In this document: piece after piece, positions 1-10,864 of the stretch
Layout of the letters: the number at the start of each line of letters is the position of its first letter
Position numbering within the stretch: position 1 is the first letter of the stretch
DNA from: Eutreptiella sp. 'Long Island Sound 2002'
Lineage: Eukaryota > Euglenozoa > Euglenophyceae > Eutreptiales > Eutreptiaceae
DNA: 64,000 nt
NCBI GenBank assembly: GCA_964036045.1
Contig: OZ038392.1
Span: 38,992,806-39,056,805 of the forward strand
Reading direction: 5' to 3'
The notes under the pieces: model-generated
What the model was told of the DNA's origin: nothing
Database searches by the model: none
Seen by the model: only the letters and a program-made list of their open reading frames with translations
Translations under genes and position numbers: made by a program

Positions 1-1442
1 TCGAAGGGTCTCCACTCGGGATCCTCCCGGGGGAGTCTCGCGGCGGAGCTTGGCCTCCGCCTCCTCCATCGCGGCGGCTGTAGCTGCGGCAGCTCGCCCT
101 TCGGCTTCCTCCCAAGCACGAGCCGCCTCGGCTTCTCGTGCCTCCTGCAGCCGAGCCTTCTCCGCTTCCAACGCCGCCAGCTCCGCCTCCGTCTTGGCCC
201 TCTCCTCAGCAACCTTCCGTCGCGCGGCCTCGATGGTGTCCTTCCTGGCGGCCTCCGCCTGGGCCTTAGCCGTTACCTCGGCGTGGGCACTCTCCTCCGC
301 CTCCTTCTTTGCCCTCTCTTGGGCAAGCACCTCTTCAAGCGCCTTCACCTCGGCCTCCTTGCAGGCAATGGCCTCCTGCGTCAGGCGGGCTTCCTCGTCG
401 GCTGCCGCCACCTCACCCTTGACCTGGGCAGTCGCTGCCTCATGGGCGGCTGCGGCCGTGAGTCCGGCCGCAATGGCCGCCACGGTCGAGGCGTGGATGG
501 CCGTGCCATGCGCCCAGTCCGCAGCCTCATGCTGGGCGATGCCGACGGCGCCCTCCATGGCAGCGTTGTGCTGCGTGGCCCGTTGCCGGGCAACCCGAAG
601 GTTGCAGGGCACCCCACAGGCGCGCTCACAGGCGCGCGCCACGTCCCTTTGGTCGGGAGCGACGCTGCTGCTGGAGCTGGCCTGGTCGGCCGGCATCCTC
701 CAGCGCTGGGCCGACTCCACGTCGCTGCTGGGGCCTGACTTCCTCAGGAGCAGCGGACGGGGCTTGGCCTTGGCGTGCTTGGCGACTTGGAGGAAGTCGC
801 CAAGGGTGGTGTGGCCGGGGTGGTGACCACCACTGGCCCTGTTGGGGGCTGGGGGCTGGGGTTCCGCCCCTGGCGCCTTGGGCGGCTTCGGTGGCCAGGG
901 ATTCCTGGTACTCCCGCCACTTCCGGTCCCCCTTCCTGTCCCCGGCGGACCGCTTCTCCTTCCCCGCAGACGCGCTGCTGCTGCTGCCCTGCGGCCTGCG
1001 CTCGCTCCCCGGTTCCGGGAAGTTCTTCTCAATCATGTCCCACATGGAGACGTTGAGCGTGGCGCCCGACGGGTACTCGTTGGGCTTCTCGTCCTCCTCA
1101 ATCCCGTCGGGGCGCAGCCCTTTGCCGGGCCTGTCTGGCCGGCTCAGACCCTCCAGCGCCTCTGGCGGAAGCGGAAGGCAAATCCTTCCACCCGCAGCCA
1201 GTCTTCCACTGCCTGCAGGCGGTCGGGGCCCATGTCCTCGCGGAGCTCGAAGCTCCCGGGCATGCCGCCTTCGCACTGGGGGTGGCTGTGGCGGTAGTGC
1301 TGGTCCCAAACCAACCCACGCAGTAGGCGCACTGCATGGGGGTGGGGCCGCGGCCACGTCTTACCCGCTGAAACCAGACCGGGTGGTCAGGAGCAGAGGT
1401 CGCAGTGGCATGGGCAGCAACATTGCTTGGCACAGAAGACAT
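1..1442 (-). pseudogene. Frameshifted Cys/His-rich plus coiled-coil protein gene, cut by the window edge
   Basis: A minus-strand coding stretch that changes frame at least three times and runs off the left edge. In coding order it shows an ATG at 1442, a Cys/His cluster (CAYC near 1325, then HYRHSHPQC near 1280), a stretch reading FELREDMGPDRLQAVEDWL near 1.2 kb, an acidic stretch reading IEEDEKPNEYPSGATLNV near 1.08 kb, a Pro/Ser-rich linker, and from about 440 to base 1 a long Ala/Glu/Lys-rich run with coiled-coil character (for example KKEAEESAHAEV). Plus-strand Ala/Ser ORFs over the same bases are its mirror image. The Cys/His cluster suggests zinc binding, but I do not recognise the family and assign no function. 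Frame changes near 1310, 1150 and 900 mean a decayed gene, unseen introns, or assembly indels. Confidence 0.5.
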
Positions 1443-2276
1443 AACGATAGTGTTGACTGAATAGTATCCTGCAAACAGATATGGTACACATAGCCAATGA
1501 AATACCTGATATGCACATATGAGAAATCCACCCTATCATCCACTAATTGATATAACTACTAAACATCCAAGATTGCCTTATCTATCCCACATCCTATGTT
1601 CCTAACAAGGAAATGGAATATGATATACCCTATCCCACATATATCCCATATATAGGGCCAAATAATGCTCCCTTAGGGGTAAAATGCCAGGGTAGGGTTG
1701 TGACCTGCTTCACCCCCCCACTTAAAACGACTGCCACGGGCAGGAAGTACATGCCCAAGAGGAATGTAGCAGTCACAAACAGCAGCAAATCACAGGTTAG
1801 CAGATTCCCTCCCATAGGGAATCGAATCTACGCAGGCAATCTCGTAGCCGGCCGCACGGCCGCTGAAGTAGCTCCGATTGGTGGGATCCGACCCACCGCC
1901 GGAATACAAAAATTGACGAACGGGATCCCGCAGGTCCCGCATTAAGTAGTAGGCGAAATCGCGAGCTGTTGCGCGTAGAGTCTGGTCCCTGCGTGTCGCA
2001 TGAGGCATGTGGGGTCCAGCAGGTAAGGGCAGGTAGTTTTTCAAAGAATTAAAACTAAAGACAAAGTGAAATCACACTTTTAAACAAAACTGAAGGTAAT
2101 GGTACATGCGAAGCGGTGCGACGCGAAAACCGCAAAATTTCACTTTTGGAAAAAACTGCCAGGAGAATTGACGGGAGTGTCAAACAGCAACATAGGACTG
2201 TGCCTGCACAAGGGAGCACGAGGGATAAAAGAGATAGAGTCCAGGGAAACATTCACAAGGGACACAACAAAACTTG

Positions 2277-2404
2277 ATGGCCTTCGGCCAGGGGACTGTT
2301 ACCACGGGGGGCTAACGGTCCTGTCTCGCAGTGCAACGGGGAGCAACCGTGGTAACAGTCCTTACAGCTACCACAGCCCTTTTTTCACACTTTGGAACAG
2401 TGAA
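2277..2404 (+). repeat. Short hairpin repeat, copy 1
   Basis: The unit begins with a small GGCC-TTC-GGCC hairpin, followed by a perfect 15-bp inverted repeat: ggactgttaccacgg at 2293-2307 and its complement at 2347-2361, with a loop of about 39 nt. A run of six T follows near 2390. A second, diverged copy lies at 9514-9634. Strand is arbitrary; the T-run places a possible Pol III terminator on the plus strand. It could be a foldback/MITE-like element or a small structured RNA or SINE. Confidence 0.65.
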
Positions 2405-3817
2405 CACCGTGATCTTGCCATATTGTTGCCTCGCGATGCATCACCGTCTTGTGCCTGCCTCTGTCTTGTGCATGCTTAGGCCCACTAATAAACACGGCCA
2501 CGATGGCCCCACAGTGCGCGCGGTAGCTCACTAAGTAGAGGAAAGAGGTCACGATGGCCTCAGGGTAAATGATCGACGATCATTTAGGCACAAACCAAAA
2601 CACGGGTACGATGCCCACACCTTGCACCCACGTGCTTTAGATCGTTTATGAGGGCTTGATGTGCTTGATGTTCTTGATGTGCTTGCCCGTAAGGCTTGTA
2701 GTAATGAGTGAGCTCTTGCTTGTAAGATGTAAACTTGCTTGATTACTTGCTTGTAAAAGACCGAGACAAGGCCTAGCCAAAGGCCCACTTGTCAAACAGA
2801 CCAGACACCAAAGAAAAATGATCGAGTGGAACGGACCAGGATGAATGAACCAGTCACGGTTGTGACTGTACGATACGGGCAGGGCTCAGCCAAGGGTCGT
2901 GTCCGTGTGGATGCCTAACTTAGCATGTGTGTCACACGTGATGCACCACATAGAGGGTAAAGGAGGAGGTACGGAGATGGGATGAGGGTGTGAGTAGACA
3001 CACTTAAATAGACAAACCTCATAACATTGTAATAATAACCTGACCTCACTGCTAACCTCCCACTTAGGAGCCATACTACGTATATATATCATATATACAC
3101 ATATTAGAGCGATGCACACCGACAAACACAAGACACACTTGTGCGCACACACCCACTGGCAGGGCCCGGGGGCACACACTCGCCCGGAGGGCATCACAGA
3201 GTGTGGGTCTCGCGGTGGCGGCCTTGGGGCACGTGATGGTGGCACTCCACACATACGGCACGTGCAAGAGCTTCCACAAACTACTCACGTACACACAACA
3301 AACAGTAAGCATATCCACAATAGAACGCGTGTATAGATACGCCACCTTGTTGCTTGGTGTTCGTGTGTGTCTCCGGGGCGTGCGTATAAACACTCAGGTT
3401 AGCTCGCGTTTTACCTTTGTCGGTGGGTGTGGCACCGGCGGGCCGTAGCGCAGGGGGTCACCTCCAGGTTGCAAATTGGGGAGGTCGCCCGTACGGTCCC
3501 GCTGGTGTATCAGCCCACCCTACTCCCCGGGGGCACGATGACACACCCCGAAGGAGTTTTACTCCCCCAACCCCTCTACACCGTGTATGACGGTTCATGT
3601 TTACACCTCCGTGTGTAAACTTGGGCCGGTGTACACGGCTACAAAACCCCAAAGGTAGGTGTCAACCTAGGTCTTGCTTGTTCGGGGCGCGGGTGATAAC
3701 CAACGTAATAGGCAACCATATAGTCCCATAACTAAATTAATGGCATGCGCACACACACGCTACCATTGGCCACGGGCACACCTGGTTTTGGTGTGTCTCG
3801 GACAGAGAGACTCGTGT

Positions 3818-3942
3818 GTGTTGTGGAAATCCAAGTCCACGCACGGGTCTCTATAAAGAAAAATGCCACGCCCATACCCCAACCCATTTGGTTGGGTGCT
3901 GGGATAGAGGACCCCTCGGGTGTTGTGGAAATCCAAGTCCAC
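3818..3942 (+). repeat. 23-bp direct repeat pair
   Basis: The string beginning gtgttgtggaaatccaag occurs at 3818-3840 and again at 3920-3942, 102 bp apart. The surrounding sequence is not otherwise repeated, so origin and role are unknown. Confidence 0.6.
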
Positions 3943-5050
3943 TCGTGGGGAACTCTAGAGAAAACATTAATATACATATTCTCTCATAAACATATGCATG
4001 TGCACACTCGCCCTTTTCATCATACTGTCTGTTCCCTCTCGTTGCAGGCAGGAATTCCCCCGCGAAATTCATCAAGGACATGAAAAGCACACCCAGCCAG
4101 CATGCGGCCCCATGCAATGGCAATGGAGGGTACCCACTCCCAACCCGGGCACGCATAGCGACCGGGGACAAATACCCAGGCGGCGGAGACGGCCCAGATC
4201 CGCAACCCCACTCTCTGCCTTTGAAGACCCCACCAACTCATAGAGTGACGGGGCAAAGGCACCCATTGCAATTCATATTAGAATACTTGTATTGTAGAGG
4301 ACGACCCCTCCCTCTAGGCTTAAGTCCTCGCCGTATGTAGTGGCAGTTTTGCACGCCACGAAATTTTTTCCACGTAATGTGAGCCACACGAGTACTTCGT
4401 ACCTTGTATACCTACCCTCGTGTGGACAAGGGCAAATCGGTGGAAAACCATCACGCCCAACACAAAAGGTGAAAATGGGTTGTACCCGCCAACCCAACGA
4501 AGTTTTCAAGCCTTCGCCATTTTGAGCAAATGATTTAGCTCGTTGGCTTGGGTCACGGGTCAGGGACGGTCTTGGGGTCGTGGTTTCGGTACGGGGCAGC
4601 ACTCCGAAACCTTGCAAACACCACCATGCGCACAACCCGGTAGAGTCTTCGGGAAGTGCTCGCCACGTTGTTAGCACCCTTGACCGGGGGCGTCATCGTG
4701 GGCAAGACTTGTGGCAGTAGTCCTGGTGGTGGTAGGAGTGCTCCAGTAAGACCCCAGGATAGGGGTTTGAATGGCATTAAGACCCCCGAAAGAACACGTC
4801 CCACTTCCGCCCCAGGCTATATGCCACGCCACCCCACCCCAAGGACTCTCAATCCTTTAGCGGCGAGAGAGGTAGACGGTGGGGTAAACCCGCGGTACCC
4901 ACCGCCCTGCTCCGGTGGGGATTTTTGTAACTGAGCAGCGCGCCGTGCATGCACATCTTCTTTCCTGTCTCCCACCGCTTCTCGCTCTCTCCTCCCTTCC
5001 CCAAACAATAATATATCCATATCGGTTAGGGTTTTCTTTTCGTGGCACGC

Positions 5051-7693
5051 TCATGAGAGCGTTCCACCAAGGTGGGCAAGGATGTCAACAGTTTGGGTGA
5101 GATTCTGTTTCTGCAAGTAATCTCTCCAAACTTTGTTGTAGGATGGTAAGAAGGTTTCAACGGGTTCCTCGGTATCCCAATCTTTGGTATAACCCTCCCA
5201 CCGCACCTTGAAGAGAAGTCTCTCGCGGTAAGTACGGTGACTTAATATCTTCTTGACATTATAGGTGTCCTCCTCAAACTGGGAGGGCACTCTAGCAACC
5301 TCCTCCGTGTAATTTGAAGGCACGGGGGAGCGAGGGGAGTTGACCGTTTTCATTGAACAATCAACGTGGACGTCAACTAACCTCCGTTGGTCCACTTGAA
5401 TAACATAGAGGTCGTGCGCCTTCTTGGCCACAACCTCATAGGGCCCATCCCAATAGGGACAAGTCTTATCGCCAAGATTTTTGCGTTGGCGACGGACCCA
5501 TACGCGGTCCCCTTTTGAGAAATTGGGGGACATCCTCCTACTCTTATTATACTTATGAGCCATTGTCTCTTGCACTTGAATCATAGCCCTCCGTGCAAGA
5601 GCAATGAGCTCCTCACGCCGTTGGAAGTAGTGAGCGGCGTCTTGGGCCACCCCCTTAGGCTCAGCAAGAGGAGGCGCCTTAGTACGGTTGTGTTTACCAA
5701 ACACAATCTCGTTAGGTGTATAACCTGAAGGACCTGTAGTCTCATGCCACGCTCGTACAACGGCGGGCAAAACCTCTACCCAATTAAAGCCCTTCCTCAA
5801 GGTAAGGGCTTTAGCAACAGCACGCCTTAGCTGCTTGCCAGTATTTTTGGCCTTGCCATTACCTTGGTGCCTACCCGCGAGACACATAGTAGAGCGGGCA
5901 CCAATCTTAGAACAAAGGGTTTGGAAATATTGGCTCACAAATTGTGGCCCACGGTCGGAGCATATTACACGAGGGGCTCCGAACCTATCCACCCAGCGCT
6001 CCATTACCAAATGGGCCGCTCTTCTCCCCGTTAGCCCTTCATCCTTGTCTTCATGACGGAGTTTTATGAATAGGGATTGCGATGAGGTAGCCGGAAAGCC
6101 GGCATACACATAGGAGCATTCGGTCATACACCTCTCCATCGTGGGAGGTGGAAGGGTAGTGAAACACATCAAGCGCTATGGAGTCCATGGGCTCCATAGG
6201 TATAGGCATAGGGGTCATGTACCCTTGCTTGCGCTTGGTGTCATGCGTGTGAATGGCACTTGAGGGACACGTTTGACATTGCAGTTCCACTGCTTTGTAC
6301 AACCCCTCACCTTCCACGCCATGGTTAATTTCCTTCCAGTGTTTTTCCACACTGGAGGTAGTTAAGTGAAATGCATCATGGTATTTGGCTACCAAAGGAT
6401 GCACTAGCGGCGTAGGAACACACCACCGTCCATTACGGACGAGCTTGTTATCCACCAACCTCACTCCATCTTGGAAGCTCCCATTCAAGGCATCTTGCCA
6501 CATTTGTTTGTAGCGTTGACAATTTGGGTAGTGTTTAGCCCAATATATCTCAACAACATTGGGAGCATCCTCCCCATGTATAGGACTTGCTTTCTTGTGG
6601 GACTTCCAAGATTTTTTTATCTTGACAATTCGCTCCAGTCTCCGAAGCTTTCTCTTTTGCTTCGTCCCCCCCCACTGGAGGCGAAGCCAGAGGGGATGGA
6701 TCACAAGCGGGTGCCCCTTGAGCCCGAGGCGCCGCTTTAGACCTAGTAACAACGGGCGCCACAACCGCCCTAAATACAAGGGGGCGGGCGAGAAGTTCCT
6801 CTTTCTCGGCCGCCATCATGTCCCGCACATCCCCGGCCGCTTGGGCCGTCCCATGTATGGACACATCACCCAACGCCGGGTTAGCAGGGTAAGCCCAACG
6901 GGACAAGAAATCACCCACGGGGTTCACTGGCCCCGGAGTGTAAACCACATGGAGGTCGAATTTAGAGAACATTTCATGCCAACGTGCTTGGCGTGGAGAG
7001 GGACCCCCCAAGGTTTTGAGGTCCTCTGTAGCCCAATTTTCAAGGCTACGATGGTCCGTACGGACCTCCACGCGCTTGTTCCCCACCCAACCATGCCATG
7101 TTAAAAGGCAAATTCTTCAACATATTAATCAAAGGGGTAGCTATGGAGGCGTAGTTTTGGACATAGCCCGAATAATAGTTGGCGAGCCCCAAGAACCCCC
7201 GGAGCTCCCGAACATTATCCGGTTTGTCCCAACGCTCAAGCGCCAACATTTTCCCTGGCGCCGGCCAACGTGTGCCATTTTCCAACACATGGCCACAAAA
7301 CTCAACCGAACGAACAAAGAAATCGGTTTTGCTAACCGAAGCAACCAACTCCTCTTTTCGTAGCCTATCCAACACGGCACGCACCTCGCGGTCGTGGTTA
7401 GCCAATAGCTCCTCCTCCGTCGCACCGGAGGAACCAATAATAATATCATCAATATATACGTCCGCACAATCCAAACCCTGCAAAACATGGCCCATTCTTG
7501 ATACCCATAGGCATAACACGCCATTGGTATCGCTTACCCGCCAAATTCATGGTGGTCTTAGCCCGGGATTCAGGGTGAAGGGGAATTTGATGAAACCCTT
7601 TACTCAAGTCCACAATAGTGAAAATCTTGTGTTTGGATTGATTTTCCAACATGTTTTCTATGAGGGGGAGGGGGTGTGCGTCGGGCAAGGTAG
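5051..7693 (-). mobile_element. Ty3/gypsy element B, 3' half of pol (interrupted by element A)
   Basis: This half of element B holds the RT core, part of RNase H, integrase and a chromodomain. The other half lies beyond element A at 19188 onward. Removing A and one GGTAG copy joins the two RT halves in frame at the usual DYRQLNEAT / LPDAHPLPL position. No LTR of B could be identified. Confidence 0.85.
5051..7693 (-). pseudogene. pol: Element B pol, C-terminal part: RT core, RNase H remnant, integrase, chromodomain
   Basis: In coding order: RT palm start (LPDAHPLPLIENML near 7680; MPMGIKNGP near 7520), catalytic YIDD (about 7450), RT thumb ending near 7090, then only the tail of RNase H (VRTDHRSLENW). 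About 100 residues, including the first RNase H aspartates, are missing at about 7085. Integrase follows: zinc region with CQTC near 6280, first Asp in DSIALDVFHYP (about 6180), second in ICSDRGPQF (about 5965). The third catalytic position reads NGKAKNTGK, so the expected Glu is Lys (AAA instead of GAA). A chromodomain (VKKILSHRTY...VRWEGYTKDW) lies near 5260-5150. At least four frame changes (near 7500, 7085, 6750 and 6100) and the Glu-to-Lys change make it non-functional. Confidence 0.85.
7689..7693. repeat. Target-site duplication of element A, left copy (GGTAG)
   Basis: GGTAG occurs directly left of element A and again at 19188-19192 directly right of it. Five base pairs is the usual length for Ty3/gypsy integrases. 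Boundaries are uncertain by one base. Confidence 0.7.
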
Positions 7694-8478
7694 AGAAAAG
7701 TTTATAGTGGTTTCAACACTGTGTTTTTGTCTCTCCTGCTGCTTGCTGCTGGTGTAGGGTTTCCTGCTGCTTGTTTTTGGAGATGAAAACCTTTTGTTTG
7801 CTGAAATACAGACAATCCAGGATAGCCCAAGCCATAGGTGTGCAAGGAGGAGAGAATCAGGATCAAAGCATGAAGGGCTGCAGTGTAAACAGTGAAAGAT
7901 GAAAGGATATTCACAGAAACTGCAACTCAGGTCAAATCGGATTGCATATTCACAAAGATAGCTGAATTGTTTTGGAAAAGAGTTGGAAAACTGCCCCATG
8001 GTCACTCTATCTCCATAGTGCCATCTCAGGAGATGTGCAGTCTTTGTTTTGGGTCCCATATGTGCTGAGGTGGCAGGGCATGTGGCGATGAGGTCACTGC
8101 CATGTCACATGGGATCTTCCTACTTAGCTAGGCTGACCAGGAATTGAACCCAGGACCTCTCAAAAAGAGGTGCCCAGCCCCCTAGGGTGCATACCACTAG
8201 GATAGCTCAGAATTCATGGAAAAACATAGATAAATTCATAGGCTCTGCCCTGGATATGTCAGTACTCAGTCAACTCAGGAAAAGATGATTTGTCTCACAT
8301 TGAAAGGGGATGGAGGGGTCCACTCCATATCCTGATTGGGTGTTTGGTTCCATAGGTCAAAATGTGTTATCACCACTTTTGGTAGGGCCAATACTAAGAT
8401 AGAAATGCCTTGATGCTCAGTGCATCCCTAATACAACTAGAGTATGCCTCAAAGCATTGGAAAAGCACTTTTTCTTAC
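7694..8478 (-). repeat. Element A 3' LTR
   Basis: Matches 18402-19187 over its whole length. The inner edge is set by the polypurine tract (8479-8487) and the outer edge by GGTAG. The coding-strand sequence starts GTAAGAAAAAGTGC and ends near CTATAAACTTTTC, so it lacks the common TG...CA ends. It contains a tRNA-like stretch with A-box and B-box motifs. Confidence 0.9.
8131..8210 (-). promoter_or_regulatory. tRNA-like internal promoter motif within the LTR
   Basis: On the minus strand an A-box-like TATCCTAGTGG (8194-8204) is followed about 45 bp on by a B-box GGTTCAATTCC (8140-8150). Between them lies a perfect 5-bp stem with a 7-nt loop (ACCTC-TTTTTGA-GAGGT). The same arrangement is in every LTR copy (18848-18912, 34811-34875, 45321-45385). 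It resembles a tRNA-derived Pol III promoter, but I could not fold a complete tRNA cloverleaf. Confidence 0.45.
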
Positions 8479-8487
8479 TCCCCCCTT
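8479..8487 (-). other. Element A polypurine tract
   Basis: The minus strand reads AAGGGGGGA immediately before the 3' LTR. The same G-run precedes the LTR in C (35150-35159) and D (45660-45669). Such tracts prime plus-strand synthesis in LTR retroelements. Confidence 0.7.
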
Positions 8488-9986
8488 GTGCTGTGGTGGC
8501 CACCACTGTCGCATTTCAGGAAAAAGGGATTTTTTCTTGGCCTTTCCTTGGTTTCCACATCTACTTTAAAATACCTATAGTTTCCCTCACACAGAAAAAT
8601 GGGCGCTCACCATGGCTGGCGCTCTTTTGCTGCTCTGTTTGTAACATTTCCTACAGAAGACTCAGCGCTCATGGCGCTGCCGGGGCTCCTGTGGCTTGGT
8701 TGGGTTAGTTTGGGAGCATGCCAAAACTTGTGCATGTGCATCCCTCCCTCCAAGACGCAGCGCGACACAAACCCAATGCAAGACACAATATACACACTCG
8801 CATGGGTTCTCGTAAACCTGCTGGCGACCTGTGACCTGTCTTAGGGCGAAGGGAGTCGTGAAAAAATTAAATTGCCCCTTGGTGGGGTCTTGGGTTCTGC
8901 TCAGTCTCTCCAGGCTGCTGCTTTTCGGCCCGAACACAGCCTACTCAGCGAGGCTGCGCGTGGGTATCTGCAGAGGCAGGATTGGGAGAATTATGGACGA
9001 ATCCACGCAAAAGCGAAGCGACGACACCAAAATCCGTCAAATGACGGCCTAGAATTTTTCTAAGACAACACACCTGAGCAGAATCCAATTGTGCATCAGA
9101 AGCACATTTTTATAAAAATTATAGTCATCTCTAGATTTTTCAAATCAAGAAATTCCTACGCATAGAAAGGCGGCGCGCAGGAGCGGCTCCTAGCGAAGCG
9201 CCGGAAAATGCAGAAATAATGGAATTATAAACGTATGTCTCACGTAGTCTTGAAAATGACGAGACACAAATTAATAAATAAACATACAGATTCCACCCAC
9301 ACTAATAGAAGAATCAAAAATCCAAGAATTCGAAAATGAACGAAAAGACTTCAATGAATCAGGTATAAACTACAGGTATGCTCGTCTCGTATGCCGCATA
9401 CACGTTGCTCATCTCGTGTCTCCGTGAACGAGTCTTGTAGCTGCGCTAACAAACGATAGAGGGCTAGATTAGAAAGATTGCAGATGATTAGAGGTGAGAT
9501 TAGGGAAAAAACAGATGGCCTTCGGCCAGGGAGTGGTTGTCACGGGGGGCTACCGGTCCTGTCCTGCGGTGCAATGCGGGACAACTGTGACAACTGCTCT
9601 TACAGCACCAACCTCCCTTTTTGTTGCACTGATTAGAACATACACGCCGATGCATAGCGACGATTTCGCTTGCGCTTCGTTTTCCGCCTCACCTTGCTTC
9701 ACTCTCCAACGGTAGGTAAGGTGAGTAAGCCCAGGAGGGGCCACCCCCTGGTGGAGTTCGACATTGAGGTTCAGATGGGCAGGTTTGCCCAAGGTACTCG
9801 TGCATCCTCGCGCATTCACACACGCATTAAAGGGTAGGCCACGCGAAGTGCGCACGGTAAACCTTGTTTAGGCTACCCAGGGGCTCCTCGGTACGTTCTC
9901 TAAGAGAACCTGAGGAGTCCCTTAACGCTTGCTTGCTTGACAGGGGAGCTGATCCTTCAGCGCGTTTGCGGACAGTGTATTATAGG
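8488..9986 (-). other. Element A 3' non-coding region
   Basis: Non-coding stretch between the extra 3' ORF and the polypurine tract. It is conserved with C and D, except that A alone holds the hairpin repeat at 9514-9634. A short inverted repeat (CCGTCAAATGACGG) lies near 9035. I see no supported gene; small plus-strand ORFs here do not share any recognisable protein feature. Confidence 0.5.
9514..9634 (+). repeat. Short hairpin repeat, copy 2, inserted in element A
   Basis: Homologous to 2277-2404: same GGCC-TTC-GGCC start, same loop core (CGGTCCTGTC), same trailing T-run. The arms are 9531-9545 and 9585-9599 and still pair along all 15 positions, three as G-T pairs. Elements C and D lack this stretch at the matching place, so it inserted into A or was lost from the C/D lineage. 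Confidence 0.7.
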
Positions 9987-10505
9987 TCACACTGAGAACC
10001 GTATAATACGGGGAGTGTGGCTTGGTTCCTCCGCCGCAAACACCCCTTCATTTGCCTTTGCTTTACAGGTGGGCAGGTAGGGTGATTGGTGCAGCAGCAT
10101 ACCATTTTTTTCATGTCCTGCTAAACAAGGGCGCAGATCACACAAACAAGTAACTCCGCCTCTGCCTGGGGCAGTGCAGGGAGTCCGAGATTGATCGACA
10201 TCTGCGCCGTGCACGCAAAAAGAGCACCTCTTCCCTCCAAGCCCTAGCAGGGGAAACGCGTTGTGGCGTCCCCTGTTAGGCCACAGTTGCTTAGCAGCGC
10301 TGTGTTCTTTTGTCCTCTTCACAGGAGGGTTGCTAGGACCCACGACATGTTCTTCAACAACACCCAGTAGAGTGTGCGTGTAGGAGTGGTAGTCCTGAGT
10401 GGGGGCTTGAGCCAGTTGCAGCAGTGCTCGCCCACCAGGATGGTGCCACTGTAGGGTGTGTAGGACCTGTAGTGCGTGTGTCACTGTCCCACCCGTTTCC
10501 TGCAA
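9987..10505 (-). CDS. Extra ORF in the 3' part of element A, downstream of pol
   Basis: A 172-residue ORF between the chromodomain end and the 3' LTR. Related reading frames occur at the same place in C and D (each broken by one frame change). Across copies the changes in the N-terminal half are mostly conservative (Glu/Asp, Lys/Arg, Ser/Asn) around a shared core reading HSAAKQLWPNRGRH, which suggests past coding constraint. The C-terminal half has clustered Cys/His (CLCDLRPC, then LLHQSPYLPTC) that could bind metal. There is no signal peptide or membrane segment of the env type. The function is unknown, and the start codon is not certain. Confidence 0.45.
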   Translation of the reverse strand: MQETGGTVTHALQVLHTLQWHHPGGRALLQLAQAPTQDYHSYTHTLLGVVEEHVVGPSNPPVKRTKEHSAAKQLWPNRGRHNAFPLLGLGGKRCSFCVHGADVDQSRTPCTAPGRGGVTCLCDLRPCLAGHEKNGMLLHQSPYLPTCKAKANEGVFAAEEPSHTPRIIRFSV

Positions 10506-10864
10506 TTTTAGCAGGGTTGGTGGGCTGTGGCAGTGGTTAGGTCAGTGTTTTGGCCACTTAGCAAAATGGCGTTTTCATGCCTTCATAGCTTTTGGCCGAC
10601 CCTCCCTGTAGTAGACAGATAGGTAGGGAAAACAATACCTGGATTAGTACGCTGGGTATTCCCCAAAGGTTTTGCGCCAGCACAGAAATTGGGCGCTTAG
10701 GGGAGGGGAGACCCGGGGCGTATCCCGTAACATCAATAAGCCAACCCTCCAGGTTTAGCAAGCGTGCAGACTTGGGTATAATTAGGACACCACTTCTGCG
10801 GCTTGCTCTCAGCACCTTAGGAATAGCACACTCACACATAGGCTTTGGCAGGTAAGGGTAAGGT

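Larger units (their letters stand above)
1460..5050. other. Non-coding stretch, less GC-rich than the right-hand part of the window
   Basis: No convincing gene. Short ORFs here have no recognisable composition and overlap one another. It contains the hairpin repeat at 2277-2404, short GCTTGATGT-type micro-repeats near 2650-2760, CA-rich tracts at 3.1-3.3 kb, and a 23-bp direct repeat at 3818-3840 and 3920-3942. A purine-rich minus-strand run (4990-5007) lies just past the end of element B pol and could be its polypurine tract, but no matching LTR pair is visible. Confidence 0.5.

Noticed and set aside
50-826. 258-codon plus-strand Ala/Ser-rich ORF
   Set aside because: Mirror image of the minus-strand Glu/Ala coiled coil, whose residue pattern is far more protein-like.
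3437-3500. tRNA-like start (GGGCCGTAGCGCAGGGGG)
   Set aside because: The A-box resembles a tRNA, but no B-box or matching acceptor stem follows at the right distance.
4985-5050. 3' LTR start of element B after a purine-rich run
   Set aside because: The purine run is suggestive, but there is no matching sequence at the other end of B to prove an LTR.
8457-8844. Plus-strand ORFs next to the LTRs (also near 35.1 and 45.6 kb)
   Set aside because: Antisense to the retroelement, with no motif; their similarity between copies follows from the shared repeat.
9987-10505. Envelope protein of a retrovirus-like element
   Set aside because: No signal peptide, transmembrane segment or cleavage motif in the ORF.
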